Below, in pieces: positions 5,738 to 6,572 of a stretch of 6,572 bases of DNA. The notes under the pieces were generated by a model. It was not told the origin of the DNA. It did no database searches and saw nothing but the letters and a program-made list of their open reading frames with translations. The stretch comes from Armatimonadota bacterium (GTDB taxonomy: Bacteria; Armatimonadota; Zipacnadia; Zipacnadales; UBA11051). The translations under genes and the position numbers were made by a program. The stretch covers positions 4,780-11,351 of the forward strand of contig DPJP01000411.1 in NCBI GenBank assembly GCA_003542955.1, given 5' to 3'. Each line of letters begins with the position of its first letter. The first letter of the stretch is position 1.

Positions 5738-6572
5738 ATGCGCCCAATGCGTATTGTCCTGCTCATACTGTCCGTCTGTGTGCCGATGTCCGCGTTCTGC
5801 GTTCCATCGATCGTCGAGAAGGTCGGCGAGGGCGTGTACGTGGTCCGCGATGATCACGGCCGGTGGGGCGGCATGACCACGGGCATTACCCACCAGAGCA
5901 AAGCCGATTACCTCGCCCGGAAGACACTCGACCTGAGCGCGCTCCCCGATGACGTCTGGGAGCAGGTGAAGGCCGTGAGGCTGTCCGCGATGTTCCTGGT
6001 GCGGGACTACTCGTGGCATGACAATCCCCAGGCCGATGGGCTGGACGAGACATTCGAGTTCATCGTGAACGGCAACGTGCACTCTTTCCCGACCAACTGT
6101 GGCGCCCCGGTCTACCCCGAGTCGGGCTCCCCTGCCGCGGTAATGAACTGGTATGACATCGCCATCCCGAAGGAGCACTTGACGCGCGGGGCCAACGAGA
6201 TCATCTTCCACAAGGGCGAGGACGTTCAGAACGATGACTACCTCTACCTGGCCATCGACAACAGCGAGAATCGGGGCAACAGCGCCGTCGCCTTCGACGG
6301 GAAGACGTGGACTCAGGAGAAGCTGACCATCCCCGGCGGCAACGGTGAGTACATGATCAGGCTCTACCTGATCACCGGCACGACGCGGATTGGAGCACGC
6401 TGGCGGCCGGGCCGCACACCGGAGTTCGACGACCCGTGGAAGCTCTTCCTCTATGCCGGGGCGCCGGACCCGAAGGTGACGCCAACCGGACTGACGCTGG
6501 CCAACGGGCAGAGCGCGCGCCTCGAGTGGCGCCCCGCAGCGCTGGACCGTCTCGAGCCGGCCATGGTGACTG
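5738..6572 (+). CDS. Secreted beta-sandwich protein of unknown function (3' end beyond window)
   Basis: The ATG at 5738 has GGAGG seven bases upstream, and the frame is open for 278 codons to the window edge. Residues 1-22 are a signal peptide: MRPMR, then a hydrophobic core IVLLILSVCVPMSAF; the cleavage site is not clear-cut. After it, GVYVVRDDHGRWGGMTTG leads into a beta-rich domain (about 58-165) with the pattern LARKTLDLSALPDDVW, AVRLSAMFLVRDYSW, FEFIVNGN and WYDIAIPKEHLTRGANEIIF. The 'DIxIPxxxLxxGxNEIxF' run is typical of galactose-binding-like jelly rolls. A further strand-rich part (168-215) includes AFDGKTWTQEKLTI and EYMIRLYLI, and a new module seems to begin near residue 240 (PDPKVTPTGLTLANGQSARL), Ig-like in texture. 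I do not recognise the family. It may be co-directional with the propeller gene but is separated from it by two hairpins, so it is probably transcribed separately. Confidence 0.8.
   Translation, partial: MRPMRIVLLILSVCVPMSAFCVPSIVEKVGEGVYVVRDDHGRWGGMTTGITHQSKADYLARKTLDLSALPDDVWEQVKAVRLSAMFLVRDYSWHDNPQADGLDETFEFIVNGNVHSFPTNCGAPVYPESGSPAAVMNWYDIAIPKEHLTRGANEIIFHKGEDVQNDDYLYLAIDNSENRGNSAVAFDGKTWTQEKLTIPGGNGEYMIRLYLITGTTRIGARWRPGRTPEFDDPWKLFLYAGAPDPKVTPTGLTLANGQSARLEWRPAALDRLEPAMVT

Noticed and set aside
5425..5853. Plus-strand open frame bridging the propeller gene and the next gene
   Set aside because: It overlaps the ends of two better-supported genes in another frame and crosses both intergenic hairpins; the product is Arg/Pro-rich noise.
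5600..6211. Minus-strand open frame of 203 codons
   Set aside because: It is opposite a plus-strand gene with a good ribosome binding site, signal peptide and jelly-roll pattern, and it runs through the hairpin-containing intergenic gap.

Overview
The window comes from a GC-rich environmental bacterium. It holds pieces of four protein-coding genes, and none is complete and intact. Three of the four look exported or carbohydrate-related: a jelly-roll binding module behind a signal peptide, a lyase-like protein ending in FG-GAP/PQQ-type repeats, and a signal-peptide protein with a beta-sandwich. Large secreted proteins with an 'NLLxNPGFE' binding module, heparinase-like fold and DxDGDG repeats are common in polysaccharide-degrading Planctomycetes, Armatimonadota and similar metagenome-assembled lineages. 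No phylogenetic marker is present, so the assignment is only a lean.

Layout. Bases 1-687 (minus strand) hold the N-terminal 229 residues of a secreted protein with a carbohydrate-binding-type jelly roll, running off the left edge. Upstream of it on the same strand, 46 bases away, is a very large gene whose recognisable coding sequence spans about 734-4480. It encodes an alpha/alpha-barrel plus beta-sandwich protein of heparinase II/III-like design, then a discoidin-like domain, then a propeller region with four calcium-binding-type Dx[DT]xDG motifs. Spacing and direction make these two a likely operon, plausibly for attack on an extracellular polysaccharide. Bases 4481-5542 (plus strand) encode a Gly/Ala/Thr-rich segment followed by about five repeats of a beta-propeller. 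Bases 5543-5737 are non-coding and carry two clear hairpins. Bases 5738-6572 (plus strand) hold the start of a second secreted beta-sandwich protein that runs off the right edge.

The most notable point is near 4478-4500. The minus-strand lyase-like gene and the plus-strand propeller gene meet head to head there, with no spacer, no start codon with a ribosome binding site, and no signal peptide on either side. Both genes appear to have lost their 5' ends at the same place. That is what a chimeric assembly join or a real rearrangement between two loci would produce. Each reading frame stays open into the other gene, but the translations there read as antisense noise. Gene context should therefore not be inferred across this point without read-level confirmation.

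I found no RNA genes, CRISPR array, insertion sequence or defence system. I do not see a convincing new biological system here.
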